Origin: Photobacterium phosphoreum
GTDB taxonomy: Bacteria; Pseudomonadota; Gammaproteobacteria; Enterobacterales; Vibrionaceae
Length of the DNA: 51,041 bases
Assembly (NCBI RefSeq): GCF_002954725.1
Contig: NZ_MSCQ01000003.1
Span: 131,897 to 182,937 of the forward strand
Direction: 5' to 3'
Under the pieces are notes generated by a model. That model saw nothing but the letters and a program-made list of their open reading frames with translations, was not told the origin of the DNA and did no database searches. Positions 43,339 through 51,041 of the stretch are shown here, one piece after another. Position numbers and translations under genes: made by a program. Position 1 is the first letter of the stretch, and the number at the start of each line of letters is the position of its first letter.

Positions 43339-44274
43339 TTAAACATCACATCTAACTGAGTTTGTGACGGTTTGTAACGCGCTATCAACATCACTACTAT
43401 CCAACCAAGTCAAATCTTTCCAGCCACGAAGCCAAGTGATTTGACGCTTTGCCAATTGACGGGTAGCACAGATACCACGGAAAACCGCTTCATCTATGTC
43501 ATGTTTCCCGTCCAAATATTCCCACATCTGTCGATAACCGACACAGCGCATAGAAGGAAGTTCAAGGTGAAGATCACCACGGTCATACAATGCCCGCACT
43601 TCCTGTTCAAACCCTGCTTCGATCATTTTTTTGAACCTAAGCTCAATTCGATGATGCAGTACAGCCCTATCCGTGGGCGTAATTGCAAATTGGTGAACCT
43701 TATAAGGTAACGATTCACCTTGAGTCTTTGTTAACTCAGTTAATGTTTTACCTGAGATGCGAAAAACCTCCAATGCACGAGATAATCGCTGTGGATCATT
43801 AGGGTGAATCCTTGCACCAGCCACAGGATCAATTTGCACTAATTCATCATGCAGTGCTTGCCAACCTCGAGCTTCAGCATCTTGTTCTATACCGGCGCGA
43901 ACAGTATTATCTGCCGCAGGTAATGGTGACAAACCTTCCAATAATGCCTTGTAGTACAACATAGTACCACCGACCAACAAAGGAATCCGCCCCGCAGCTA
44001 CTATATCAGCCATTTCTTTTAGTGCATCCGAACGAAAGTCTGCAGCAGAATAACTTTGCGCTGGATCACGAATATCAATTAAACGATGCGGTGCTAGTGA
44101 CAATTCATGCGCATCTGGTTTTGCTGTACCGATATCCATCCCTTTATAAATAAGGGCGGAATCGACACTTATCAACTCAACGGGTAGCTGCTCCCGCAAC
44201 CGAATCGCTAGATCAGTTTTACCTGACGCTGTCGGGCCCATTAAAAAAATTGCTTGTGGTTGTGGCTTAGTCAT
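43339..44274 (-). CDS. miaA: tRNA dimethylallyltransferase MiaA
   Basis: Adds the dimethylallyl group to A37 of tRNAs that read UNN codons. 311 residues: P-loop GPTASGKT at 13-20, [30 protein letters not shown], and [15 protein letters not shown]. Four bases downstream of mutL. Confidence 0.96.
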   Translation of the reverse strand: MTKPQPQAIFLMGPTASGKTDLAIRLREQLPVELISVDSALIYKGMDIGTAKPDAHELSLAPHRLIDIRDPAQSYSAADFRSDALKEMADIVAAGRIPLLVGGTMLYYKALLEGLSPLPAADNTVRAGIEQDAEARGWQALHDELVQIDPVAGARIHPNDPQRLSRALEVFRISGKTLTELTKTQGESLPYKVHQFAITPTDRAVLHHRIELRFKKMIEAGFEQEVRALYDRGDLHLELPSMRCVGYRQMWEYLDGKHDIDEAVFRGICATRQLAKRQITWLRGWKDLTWLDSSDVDSALQTVTNSVRCDV

Positions 44275-44277
44275 AAA

Positions 44278-46413
44278 TTACTTAAATGCTTCTATCGCTG
44301 CTTGCATATCAACAGGACGAACAAGTTGCGCTTTAAACGTCATCACTTGTTCCCCCCATAGCTGCTCTAATTCGGTAATTAACTGAATCGCTTGTGCCAA
44401 GGTATAACTTGTTACCGGCATATGGCATTGTTTAGCGAGCCAGAATAAAAGGTTATCCCATCCTTGAGCATCAGGATCATCACTCACGGTATGAAGATAG
44501 GTTAACAAATTTGGGATTAACTGTTGTAAGTTTTGTTGCCTTAGTGGCATACACACCGCAAGAATAATAATGCTATTACGTCCTTTGGACTTTAGTTGGA
44601 TCCCTAATTGCTTTAATAATTGTCCATGTTGCTCAGCGCACTGAATCAATTCCACCTCAATCGGCACAGCCAATGGGATCAATAACGGTTGGGGCTTTAA
44701 GCCTTCCGTTTTTGCTAACTGTAACTGGCCAACGTGACGTAAGTGCTCTGCGATCGGTAAATGCAGTAACACCATTTCATGTTGCTGACTCAACAATAAA
44801 AATTGCTCATCAACAACAACTAATGCTTTTCCTAACCCCACATTGTTACTGTGAGAACGCTTACCCGTTATCGCTATTGGCTGTCTTGATAACGGCCATT
44901 CACGTCGCGGCTCAGCTATTCGAGTCGAGGGTTCGGTTAATGTAACTTGGCTCGGTGTCGATTGAGTCGGTTCAGTGTTATCTGTTGTAAGCAGCTGTTG
45001 ATAAGCTTTACGCTCTGTCGCAGTAGGCCCAGGTTCACCATAATGGCGAGGAGAAGCATTTGCATACTGTCCAGATTTTGAACCTTGCTGACGTTCAACA
45101 GGTACTAATTGTGATGAATTTTTTGGGCTACTCTTTTGACTATAGCTTTGTTGAGTATCTTTACTAACTGAATTTGCTAATAAAGTTTTTTCATTTGAAA
45201 AAGTAGAGACAGAACCTTGATTGGAATCAGGTAGGGATATAGGTGTAACTGGCGATGAATCACTTGCAGCTAACCAACTATCGGGTGCAGCCTTATTCGG
45301 GTAATCAGGCATCGCAGCAATAGTGTGTGATGCGCGATCAATAGGATCGGTAGTTACCTCAGCATGTGCACTGGCTCTCATTGGTGCTTGATACTGATGC
45401 GCATCATCAACATCTGCGGCTTGCTGTAATGCACTTTGCAGGGTTTGATAAATAAAATCATGCACTAATCGAGCTTGATGAAACCTAACTTCATGTTTGG
45501 CAGGATGAACATTAACGTCCACTTGATGTGGATCAACCTCAATATACAACACATAAGCGGCATACTGATCGGATCGTAAGCTTGATTCATACGCTTGTCG
45601 AATCGCATGATTGATCAATTTATCTTTCATCATACGACCATTAACGTAGCAATATTGAATGTCATTTTGGCTACGAGCTCCTTGTGAGCTACAAATCCAA
45701 CCTGATAATTTCAAATCACCATGCGCTAATTCAACCACTAATGCATGTTGCAAAAAGGAAGGTCCACAAGCGGCAGCTAAACGGCGTTCTTGTTGTAATG
45801 CATTATCAGCAATACGATATTGTCGCACCAATTTACCGTTATGGCGCAGTGTGATCGCAACATCAAAGCGGCTTAAAGCAATGCGTTTGATCAGTTCATC
45901 AATATGAGTAAATTCTGTTTTTTCAGTCCGTAAAAACTTACGTCGCGCTGGAGTATTAAAAAACAAATCCAAGACTTCCAGTGTCGTACCTACGGGATGA
46001 GCGGCAGGTTTTAACTGAACATCCATATCACGACCTTCAGCATAAGCTGACCATGCTTCTGCTTGATCTTCGATACGTGAGGTTAAGGTTAACCGTGAAA
46101 CTGAACTGATACTGGCGAGGGCTTCACCACGAAAGCCTAAGCTAACAATGGCTTCTAGATCATCCAATGAGGCTATTTTTGAGGTCGCATGACGGCTTAA
46201 GGCCAAACCAAGTTCATCCTTAGCAATGCCTTTACCGTTATCACGAATACGAATCAGCCGGCTGCCACCTTTTTCGATATCAATATCGATTCGAGTGGCA
46301 CCGGCATCTATACTATTTTCAACAAGCTCTTTGACTACCGATGCGGGGCGTTCAACAACTTCACCCGCTGCAATCTGGTTAGCCAGCCGAGCGGGTAAAA
46401 TCTGAATCGGCAT
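44278..46413 (-). CDS. mutL: DNA mismatch repair protein MutL
   Basis: 711-residue GHKL ATPase linking MutS recognition to MutH and UvrD. Motifs: [47 protein letters not shown] in the first 100 residues. A poorly conserved Ser/Thr/Gln-rich linker spans about 340-520, followed by the C-terminal dimerisation domain. The endonuclease DQHA-type motif is absent ([12 protein letters not shown] instead), as in MutH/Dam-type gammaproteobacteria. Between amiB and miaA. Confidence 0.96.
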   Translation of the reverse strand: MPIQILPARLANQIAAGEVVERPASVVKELVENSIDAGATRIDIDIEKGGSRLIRIRDNGKGIAKDELGLALSRHATSKIASLDDLEAIVSLGFRGEALASISSVSRLTLTSRIEDQAEAWSAYAEGRDMDVQLKPAAHPVGTTLEVLDLFFNTPARRKFLRTEKTEFTHIDELIKRIALSRFDVAITLRHNGKLVRQYRIADNALQQERRLAAACGPSFLQHALVVELAHGDLKLSGWICSSQGARSQNDIQYCYVNGRMMKDKLINHAIRQAYESSLRSDQYAAYVLYIEVDPHQVDVNVHPAKHEVRFHQARLVHDFIYQTLQSALQQAADVDDAHQYQAPMRASAHAEVTTDPIDRASHTIAAMPDYPNKAAPDSWLAASDSSPVTPISLPDSNQGSVSTFSNEKTLLANSVSKDTQQSYSQKSSPKNSSQLVPVERQQGSKSGQYANASPRHYGEPGPTATERKAYQQLLTTDNTEPTQSTPSQVTLTEPSTRIAEPRREWPLSRQPIAITGKRSHSNNVGLGKALVVVDEQFLLLSQQHEMVLLHLPIAEHLRHVGQLQLAKTEGLKPQPLLIPLAVPIEVELIQCAEQHGQLLKQLGIQLKSKGRNSIIILAVCMPLRQQNLQQLIPNLLTYLHTVSDDPDAQGWDNLLFWLAKQCHMPVTSYTLAQAIQLITELEQLWGEQVMTFKAQLVRPVDMQAAIEAFK

Positions 46414-46415
46414 AA

Positions 46416-48155
46416 TTAACTTCTTGGAATGATTAGCGTCTGTCCTACTGCTAGTTTATCAGAACGTAGCTTATTCGCATCACGAATAGTTGCTACAGAT
46501 ACCCCATATTTTGCCGCAATCTTACTTAGAAACTCACCACGACGTACTTTATGACGTTCTACTTTCGTCGCCGCAACGGCAATTTTTAGTTTCTGTCCGA
46601 CCATGACCTTGTCTGACTTTAAATGGCTCGTTTGACGAATGCTACTCATGGTGACCCCATATTTAGCCGCAATTTTGCCAAGATACTCACCACGCGTCAC
46701 GGTATGCCACACAATACGAGTGGCTGGAGCGTGATTAGTTACCACTTTAGCAGCTGCCGTTTTTACAACAGGCGCAGTCGTCGCAGTAGTAATGCCAGAA
46801 CCAGGGATCACAAGAACTTGACCAATATTCACTGAATTTGATTTCAAGTTATTAGCCGCTTTAATCGCCGCCATTGATGAACCATATTTCGCGGCAATAC
46901 CACTTAATGTTTGGCCAGACGTGACTTTATGTTTCATGCCTCCAGCTTTCAAACGCGAAGCAAACAACGTGCCTTCAGGTGGATGGGCGGTAAAGTACTG
47001 TAAAATGCCTTTATAAACCGCATTAGCTAGTTGATTTTGATGGGCATTAGAGGTTAATTCACGCTCTTCAATTGGGTTCGTAATAAAACCTGTTTCAACT
47101 AATAATGATGGAATATCTGGTGATTTCAAGACCGCGAGACTGGCATATTGCGGTACCGTTTTGTGTAAACGCGCAATATGGCGCAAATTCGCCAAAACGC
47201 GTTTAGCGACATCGTAGCCTTCTTTCTGTGAATAACTAAATTGCAGATCGAGTACCGCACGACCTAAATATTTATCTTTAGGATTGCTTGATAATACATC
47301 GCCACCACCCAGCAACTCTGATTGCTTCTCGCTTTGCTCTAACCAACGACCAATCTCAGTATTAGCACGACGGGTGTTTAATACCCATACCGATGCACCA
47401 CGAGGTTTAGGTGAACTAAAGCCATCTGCGTGAATAGAAACCAATAATAGCGCTTTATTTTTACGTGCGATCTCTGAACGTTTACTTAATCCTACATAAT
47501 AGTCACCACGACGAGTCATGACCGCACGCATACCGGTTGTAGCATTGATTTTAGCCGCTAATTTACGCGCAACAGCTAAAGTTACGTTCTTTTCATATTT
47601 ATGGGTTGGTCCAATAGAGCCGGGATCATCACCACCGTGACCCGCATCGACTGCGACCACAATATCAGCCGTACCTGAAGGTAACTTAGCTAAATTGTTT
47701 TCAGTCGCAGTTTCTTCTGCTTGCTCTTCTTTATCAACAGCCCCAACGCCAGAACCATTAGGTAAATCCATTACCAATCGATAGCCATAGCTACCATCAG
47801 GTGTTGGTGAAAGTGAGAATATTGTTGGTTTCGTGGTACGTTTAAGTTCAAACACTAATCGCGTAGTGCCTTTTTCAGGCGCATTACTGCTACGAATAGT
47901 GGTTAAGATCTCACTCTTAGCAACAGTGATTGGTAACTTGGTTTTCAGTGAGGTCTTGTTCAAATCGATCACTAATCGTGACGGATTAGATAGCATAAAC
48001 TGCGAATAATCTGCTTGGCTTTGCATATCTAACACGACACGCGTTTCATCAGGAGCCGGCCACACCCGTACTCCTTTTAGTTCATTTGCAAAAGCGGTAG
48101 AACTAACTAATCCCACTCCCAAAATTAGAAGATTTGCATACGTCCGTAACGCCAT
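46416..48155 (-). CDS. amiB: N-acetylmuramoyl-L-alanine amidase AmiB with three LysM domains
   Basis: Periplasmic zinc amidase that splits septal peptidoglycan during cell separation; activated by EnvC by family knowledge. Signal peptide (1 to about 23), AMIN domain (about 28-125), Amidase_3 catalytic domain (about 165-395; [32 protein letters not shown]). Three LysM repeats follow at about 408-452, 483-526 and 534-578. 579 residues; E. coli AmiB is shorter with fewer LysM repeats. Starts 6 bases after tsaE. Confidence 0.95.
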   Translation of the reverse strand: MALRTYANLLILGVGLVSSTAFANELKGVRVWPAPDETRVVLDMQSQADYSQFMLSNPSRLVIDLNKTSLKTKLPITVAKSEILTTIRSSNAPEKGTTRLVFELKRTTKPTIFSLSPTPDGSYGYRLVMDLPNGSGVGAVDKEEQAEETATENNLAKLPSGTADIVVAVDAGHGGDDPGSIGPTHKYEKNVTLAVARKLAAKINATTGMRAVMTRRGDYYVGLSKRSEIARKNKALLLVSIHADGFSSPKPRGASVWVLNTRRANTEIGRWLEQSEKQSELLGGGDVLSSNPKDKYLGRAVLDLQFSYSQKEGYDVAKRVLANLRHIARLHKTVPQYASLAVLKSPDIPSLLVETGFITNPIEERELTSNAHQNQLANAVYKGILQYFTAHPPEGTLFASRLKAGGMKHKVTSGQTLSGIAAKYGSSMAAIKAANNLKSNSVNIGQVLVIPGSGITTATTAPVVKTAAAKVVTNHAPATRIVWHTVTRGEYLGKIAAKYGVTMSSIRQTSHLKSDKVMVGQKLKIAVAATKVERHKVRRGEFLSKIAAKYGVSVATIRDANKLRSDKLAVGQTLIIPRS

Positions 48156-48161
48156 TTCTAA

Positions 48162-48626
48162 TTAACCTAATTGTAAGTGGTTGATCAACGTTGAACCATA
48201 ATCCGTATTCGACGTTACTAATGCTGTTCGGTGATCGCCGTCATAACGCAATTCCAATTCAAGATCAGGTGCGGGCAACATACCGATGCCTTTTTCTGGC
48301 CACTCCACTAAACAAATAGCATCATTGGTAAAGTAATCACGGATCCCCATAAATTCTAATTCTTCTGGATCCGCAAGACGGTATAAATCAAAATGATAAA
48401 CTTGCCAAGGCGCAAGATCATACGGTTCAACCAATGTATAGGTCGGGCTTTTCACATTCCCTTGATGACCCATTGCACGGATAAAGCCACGACTGAATGT
48501 GGTTTTACCTGCACCTAAATCACCATGGAGATATATTGTTGTTTGTTGCGTGCAGGCTTTAGCCAATTTAAGGCCAAAATCTACCGTTGCCTGCTCATCA
48601 GCAAGGGAAGTTTCAAATGTTTGCAT
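48162..48626 (-). CDS. tsaE: tRNA threonylcarbamoyladenosine biosynthesis protein TsaE
   Basis: 154-residue ATPase needed, with TsaB, TsaC and TsaD, for t6A37 in tRNAs reading ANN codons. P-loop [15 protein letters not shown] with G35-T42; YTLVEPY and [18 protein letters not shown] follow. First gene of the superoperon, and its ATG now lies only 7 bases from the stop of the nnr remnant. Confidence 0.95.
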   Translation of the reverse strand: MQTFETSLADEQATVDFGLKLAKACTQQTTIYLHGDLGAGKTTFSRGFIRAMGHQGNVKSPTYTLVEPYDLAPWQVYHFDLYRLADPEELEFMGIRDYFTNDAICLVEWPEKGIGMLPAPDLELELRYDGDHRTALVTSNTDYGSTLINHLQLG

Positions 48627-48632
48627 TATATT

Positions 48633-48740
48633 TTATCTTGGGTTGACTAATTGACGAATAAACGGAAAAAGATCAGCCGCCAGCATACCACGCTCGCCGC
48701 TTTGCGCACATAAATCTGCTGCTTTAAGATAAATCAACAC
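48633..48740 (-). pseudogene. nnr: Remnant of nnr (bifunctional NAD(P)H-hydrate repair enzyme), 3' end only
   Basis: The minus strand reads 35 codons ending in GERGMLAADLFPFIRQLVNP and a stop, preceded by YLKAADLCAQS. This is the characteristic C-terminus of the NAD(P)H-hydrate dehydratase domain (E. coli: ...ADVLAARFGTRGMLATDLF...IVNP). The full gene encodes about 500 residues and normally lies between queG and tsaE. Here the frame is closed by TAG at 48743-48741, and only about 430 bases separate tsaE from queG. The gene is therefore deleted except for its 3' end. A GTG at 48740 is unlikely to make a functional product. Confidence 0.8.
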
Positions 48741-49061
48741 CTAGATCTCTCTTTGTCGAAATAAAGATCTCACTGCAGATGGTCGCCTAATTTTACCGCA
48801 ATAAAGCAATACCATTCAATTTATGTCAGGCACATATTCAGCACAGGTGCAGCTTTACACCTTTGCAGATTATCTCAGCTATTATTGCAACCATTGACAA
48901 TAGTGTGTCAGCTTGTGAGATTACAGCTATCCCTTCTTCAGTGATTAACAATAAGTATCAATTAAATTGTTACCTATTAGCAATCATCACTAATGACCAC
49001 TCTAAAATAAGAATGTGCTAGAATCCGTTCCCTGATTTTTACCCGTAATAAGACTGACACT
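48741..49061. other. Intergenic region between the nnr remnant and queG
   Basis: About 320 bases without a gene. Near 48743-48772 AGATCT occurs twice around CTTT...AAAG, giving an imperfect hairpin at the deletion edge. I see no further piece of nnr in any frame. The queG promoter must lie in the right half; a weak TAGAAT is at about 49019-49024. Confidence 0.35.
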
Positions 49062-50195
49062 ATGACTATCGATTATCAACAACTCGCTCTGCAAATTAAA
49101 ATCTGGGGACAAGAACTCGGCTTTCAAGCGGTAGGGATCAGCGATATCGATTTGTCACAACATGAAGTCCAATTACAACGATGGTTAGATGCTGGCTACC
49201 ATGGTGATATGGACTGGATGGCACGCCACGGCATGATGCGAGCCCGACCACATGAATTATTACCAGGTACCGTCCGCGTAATCAGTGTCAGAATGAATTA
49301 TTTACCACCACAAGCAGGTTTTGCTCAAACCTTAAAACAACCAACAAAAGCCTATATTAGCCGCTATTCGCTTGGACGAGATTATCACAAACTGATCCGC
49401 AACCGTCTTAAACAGTTAGGCCAACGGATTGAAACCGTTGTCGGTGAATTTGGCTGTCGACCATTCGTCGATTCAGCACCGGTACTTGAACGTCCATTAG
49501 CTGAAAAAGCAGGATTAGGCTGGACGGGGAAACACTCACTCATTCTTAACGACCAATCAGGCTCATGGTTCTTTTTAGGAGAGCTGTTAATTGATCTCCC
49601 CTTACCCATAGATGAGCCAGTAAGCAATCAATGTGGTAAATGTGTCGCTTGCATGACTAGTTGCCCAACGGGTGCCATTATCGAAGCAGGGGTAGTTGAT
49701 GCGCGGCGTTGTATTTCTTATCTCACTATCGAATTTGACGGTATCATTCCTGAACAATATCGCGCCGCCATCGGCAATAGAATTTATGGCTGTGATGATT
49801 GCCAATTGGTATGTCCATTTAACCGCCACGGAGAAATAACCGCAGAAACAGACTACCACTGTCGTGATACGCTGTTTCAACAAGATCTGGTAGCACTCTA
49901 CCAATGGAATGAAGCAACATTCTTAAAGAATACTGAAGGATCGGCTATTCGCCGCATTGGTCATATGCAATGGTTACGTAATATTACTATCGCACTAGGT
50001 AATGCGCCGTATCAAGTAGATATCGTGACAGCGCTAACGATGCGTCAGGGAGAATATCCATTAGTCGATATTCATATTGAGTGGGCTTTAGAGCAACAGC
50101 GCCAAAAACACCAGCAATTGGTTATCGATGTTCTGCCTAGCTCAACTAAACGGTTAATACGGATCATAGAGAAGGGTCTACCTCGAGATGCGTAA
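49062..50195 (+). CDS. queG: Epoxyqueuosine reductase QueG
   Basis: Cobalamin- and iron-sulfur-dependent reduction of epoxyqueuosine to queuosine at tRNA position 34. 377 residues: catalytic Asp region FVDSAP (D137), first 4Fe-4S motif C191-x2-C194-x2-C197-x3-C201 (CGKCVACMTSCP), second motif with C243, C246 and C250 (CDDCQLVCP). Normal length. Divergent from the tsaE superoperon. Followed by a 717-base gene-free stretch. Confidence 0.95.
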   Translation: MTIDYQQLALQIKIWGQELGFQAVGISDIDLSQHEVQLQRWLDAGYHGDMDWMARHGMMRARPHELLPGTVRVISVRMNYLPPQAGFAQTLKQPTKAYISRYSLGRDYHKLIRNRLKQLGQRIETVVGEFGCRPFVDSAPVLERPLAEKAGLGWTGKHSLILNDQSGSWFFLGELLIDLPLPIDEPVSNQCGKCVACMTSCPTGAIIEAGVVDARRCISYLTIEFDGIIPEQYRAAIGNRIYGCDDCQLVCPFNRHGEITAETDYHCRDTLFQQDLVALYQWNEATFLKNTEGSAIRRIGHMQWLRNITIALGNAPYQVDIVTALTMRQGEYPLVDIHIEWALEQQRQKHQQLVIDVLPSSTKRLIRIIEKGLPRDA

Positions 50196-50208
50196 CACTC
50201 TGGGTATA

Positions 50209-50498
50209 TGTGGAAAACTTTTTAAATTAAGCTAAAAACAGTAGGGAAATTAAAGATTAAACACAGGGAGTGGATAACATAATCAAGATGGTTATCCCGA
50301 TAGGGAAAGAATCAAATGAACTGTGTAAAAATTGTAGATAAAACAAAACTAACCCTTAATAAACAAACAGTTATCCTGTTAGCTATTTATGGTTAATAAG
50401 ACTAATAGTTTCAGATCTATTACCCGTTATAAAGTTATTCACACCTAGCTATCACATCTAATCAACCAACTTACCCACAGATTTTTTTATGTGGATAA
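50209..50498. other. DnaA-box cluster, proposed datA counterpart
   Basis: Nine-mers matching TTATNCACA: perfect at 50435-50443 (plus) and 50490-50498 (minus). One mismatch each at 50209-50217 (minus), 50257-50265 (plus), 50269-50277 (minus), 50322-50330 (minus) and 50471-50479 (plus). An IHF-like AATCAA-N5-TTA (50460-50473) lies between two of the boxes at the right end. E. coli datA, a DnaA-box and IHF locus that promotes DnaA-ATP hydrolysis, lies between queG and the glyVXY tRNA genes, the same neighbours as here. Position and boxes are seen; function is inference. Confidence 0.6.
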
Positions 50499-50712
50499 CT
50501 CTGTTAATGTAACTGTGATCTAACGGTGCAATAAATCTAAAACACTCACTAAAATAATGACTTATCAGGTATTGTTATCAATGAATAACAACAAACAAAA
50601 TAAACCACAATATTGCTATCATAGTAAGTACAATTTATCAGTGTTAGGAAAGAGCATTTGCCATATATGACAATATTGATCTTACAAAACATCTTTGCAA
50701 ATAGCTAAGATG
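50499..50712. other. A+T-rich gene-free tail of the queG-tRNA interval
   Basis: No credible gene. TATCAATGAATAA at 50576-50588 matches the IHF consensus WATCAANNNNTTR at all but one defined position; it lies outside the DnaA-box cluster. Nothing else recognised. Confidence 0.3.
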
Positions 50713-50734
50713 AAAAAAACAACCATTAGGTTGC
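50713..50734 (-). terminator. Probable terminator of the tRNA-Gly transcript
   Basis: CAACC (50720-50724) pairs with GGTTG (50729-50733), loop ATTA; the minus strand continues with seven T. It is about 180 bases beyond the tRNA 3' end. Confidence 0.65.
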
Positions 50735-50912
50735 ATGATCAATAGCAGATGATGTAATCGAAGCTGATTGCTTCTAAGTGGGCTTCGTAGTCAAACTAGA
50801 AACACTTGAAGCAGTACACTGATGATATCGGTAATCGAATACCTCAGGAATACCACATTAAGACTAATACTTCACAGTAGTAGTTCACCGATAAGTTCGA
50901 TGATAACTAAAT

Positions 50913-50988
50913 TGGAGCGACACACGAGGTTCGAACTCGTGACCTCAACCTTGGCAAGGTTGCGCTCTACCAGCTGAGCTAGTGTCGC
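50913..50988 (-). tRNA. tRNA-Gly (anticodon GCC)
   Basis: 76 bases on the minus strand with CCA encoded. The acceptor stem GCGACAC pairs with GTGTCGC. The D-arm is CTAGCTCAGCTGGTAGAGC. The anticodon arm CAACCTTGCCAAGGTTG has GCC in the loop. The T-arm CACGAGTTCGAACTCGTG has the invariant GTTCGA. In E. coli a tRNA-Gly(GCC) cluster (glyVXY) lies beside queG; further copies may lie beyond the right edge. Confidence 0.97.
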
Positions 50989-51041
50989 AGAGCTAGGTCT
51001 TTCACCTATCATTTATCACTTAAGCGGCAATAAATTATTAA

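Noticed and set aside
50371..50379. TTATCCTGT as an eighth DnaA box
   Set aside because: Three mismatches in the essential half; likewise TTATCCCGA at 50292-50300 has two and was not counted.
50196..50912. Chromosomal replication origin (oriC)
   Set aside because: DnaA boxes are present, but none of the usual oriC neighbours (mnmG, mioC, dnaA, rpmH) are in the window, and I see no array of A+T-rich 13-mers next to the boxes. The queG/tRNA-Gly neighbours fit datA better.

Overview
The window looks like a chromosomal segment of a marine gammaproteobacterium of the Vibrionaceae, most likely Photobacterium or a close relative. The base composition is A+T-rich. Gene content and order match the family: cysG-cysD-cysN-SLC13-cysC-cysQ next to cpdB, motX beside purA, and the enteric/vibrio block nsrR-rnr-rlmB, rpsF-priB-rpsR-rplI, dnaB-alr, zur-dusA-pspG and tsaE-amiB-mutL-miaA-hfq-hflX-hflK-hflC-purA-queG. 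I see no insertion sequence, prophage, CRISPR array or integron, so this is essentially core genome. The genus is an inference from content and order; no database was searched.

Layout. 1-481 has no gene but carries two minus-strand rRNA-type promoters pointing out of the left edge. 482-7395 (minus) is a six-gene sulfate activation operon. 7811-11870 (plus) holds cpdB, a Crp/Fnr-type regulator, an ElaA-like acetyltransferase and an EamA exporter. 11950-14218 holds an OapA/YtfB-like protein divergent from fklB, then a DUF2780 lipid-free exported protein. 14314-18582 (minus) is cysJIH. Together with the first operon this gives sulfate uptake, activation to PAPS, reduction to sulfide, siroheme supply and PAP recycling. 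18749-22586 (minus) holds small envelope genes, pspG with a sigma-54 promoter, dusA, a beta-barrel protein and an unlisted 27-codon gene. 22982-28893 holds zur, a cold-shock gene, pgi, yjbQ, alr and dnaB. 29125-35581 holds a DUF481 barrel protein, the rpsF-priB-rpsR-rplI operon and nsrR-rnr-rlmB. 35680-39371 holds hmp (divergent from nsrR, with an NsrR-like operator), motX with a sigma-28 promoter, purA and yjeT. 39447-48626 (minus) is the tsaE-amiB-mutL-miaA-hfq-hflX-hflK-hflC superoperon. 48633-48740 is a remnant of nnr, followed by queG (plus), a 717-base gene-free stretch and tRNA-Gly(GCC).

Most interesting points. (1) The gene-free stretch between queG and tRNA-Gly has two perfect and five one-mismatch DnaA boxes. 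In E. coli the DnaA-titration and ATP-hydrolysis locus datA lies in the same place, between queG and glyVXY, so I propose a datA counterpart here. (2) A 27-codon gene at 22503-22586 has a ribosome binding site, a strong terminator and a promoter that closely resembles an rRNA P1 promoter. (3) nnr, normally a gene of about 500 codons between queG and tsaE, survives only as its last 35 or so codons. (4) Alternative sigma-factor promoters are readable for motX (sigma-28) and pspG (sigma-54).
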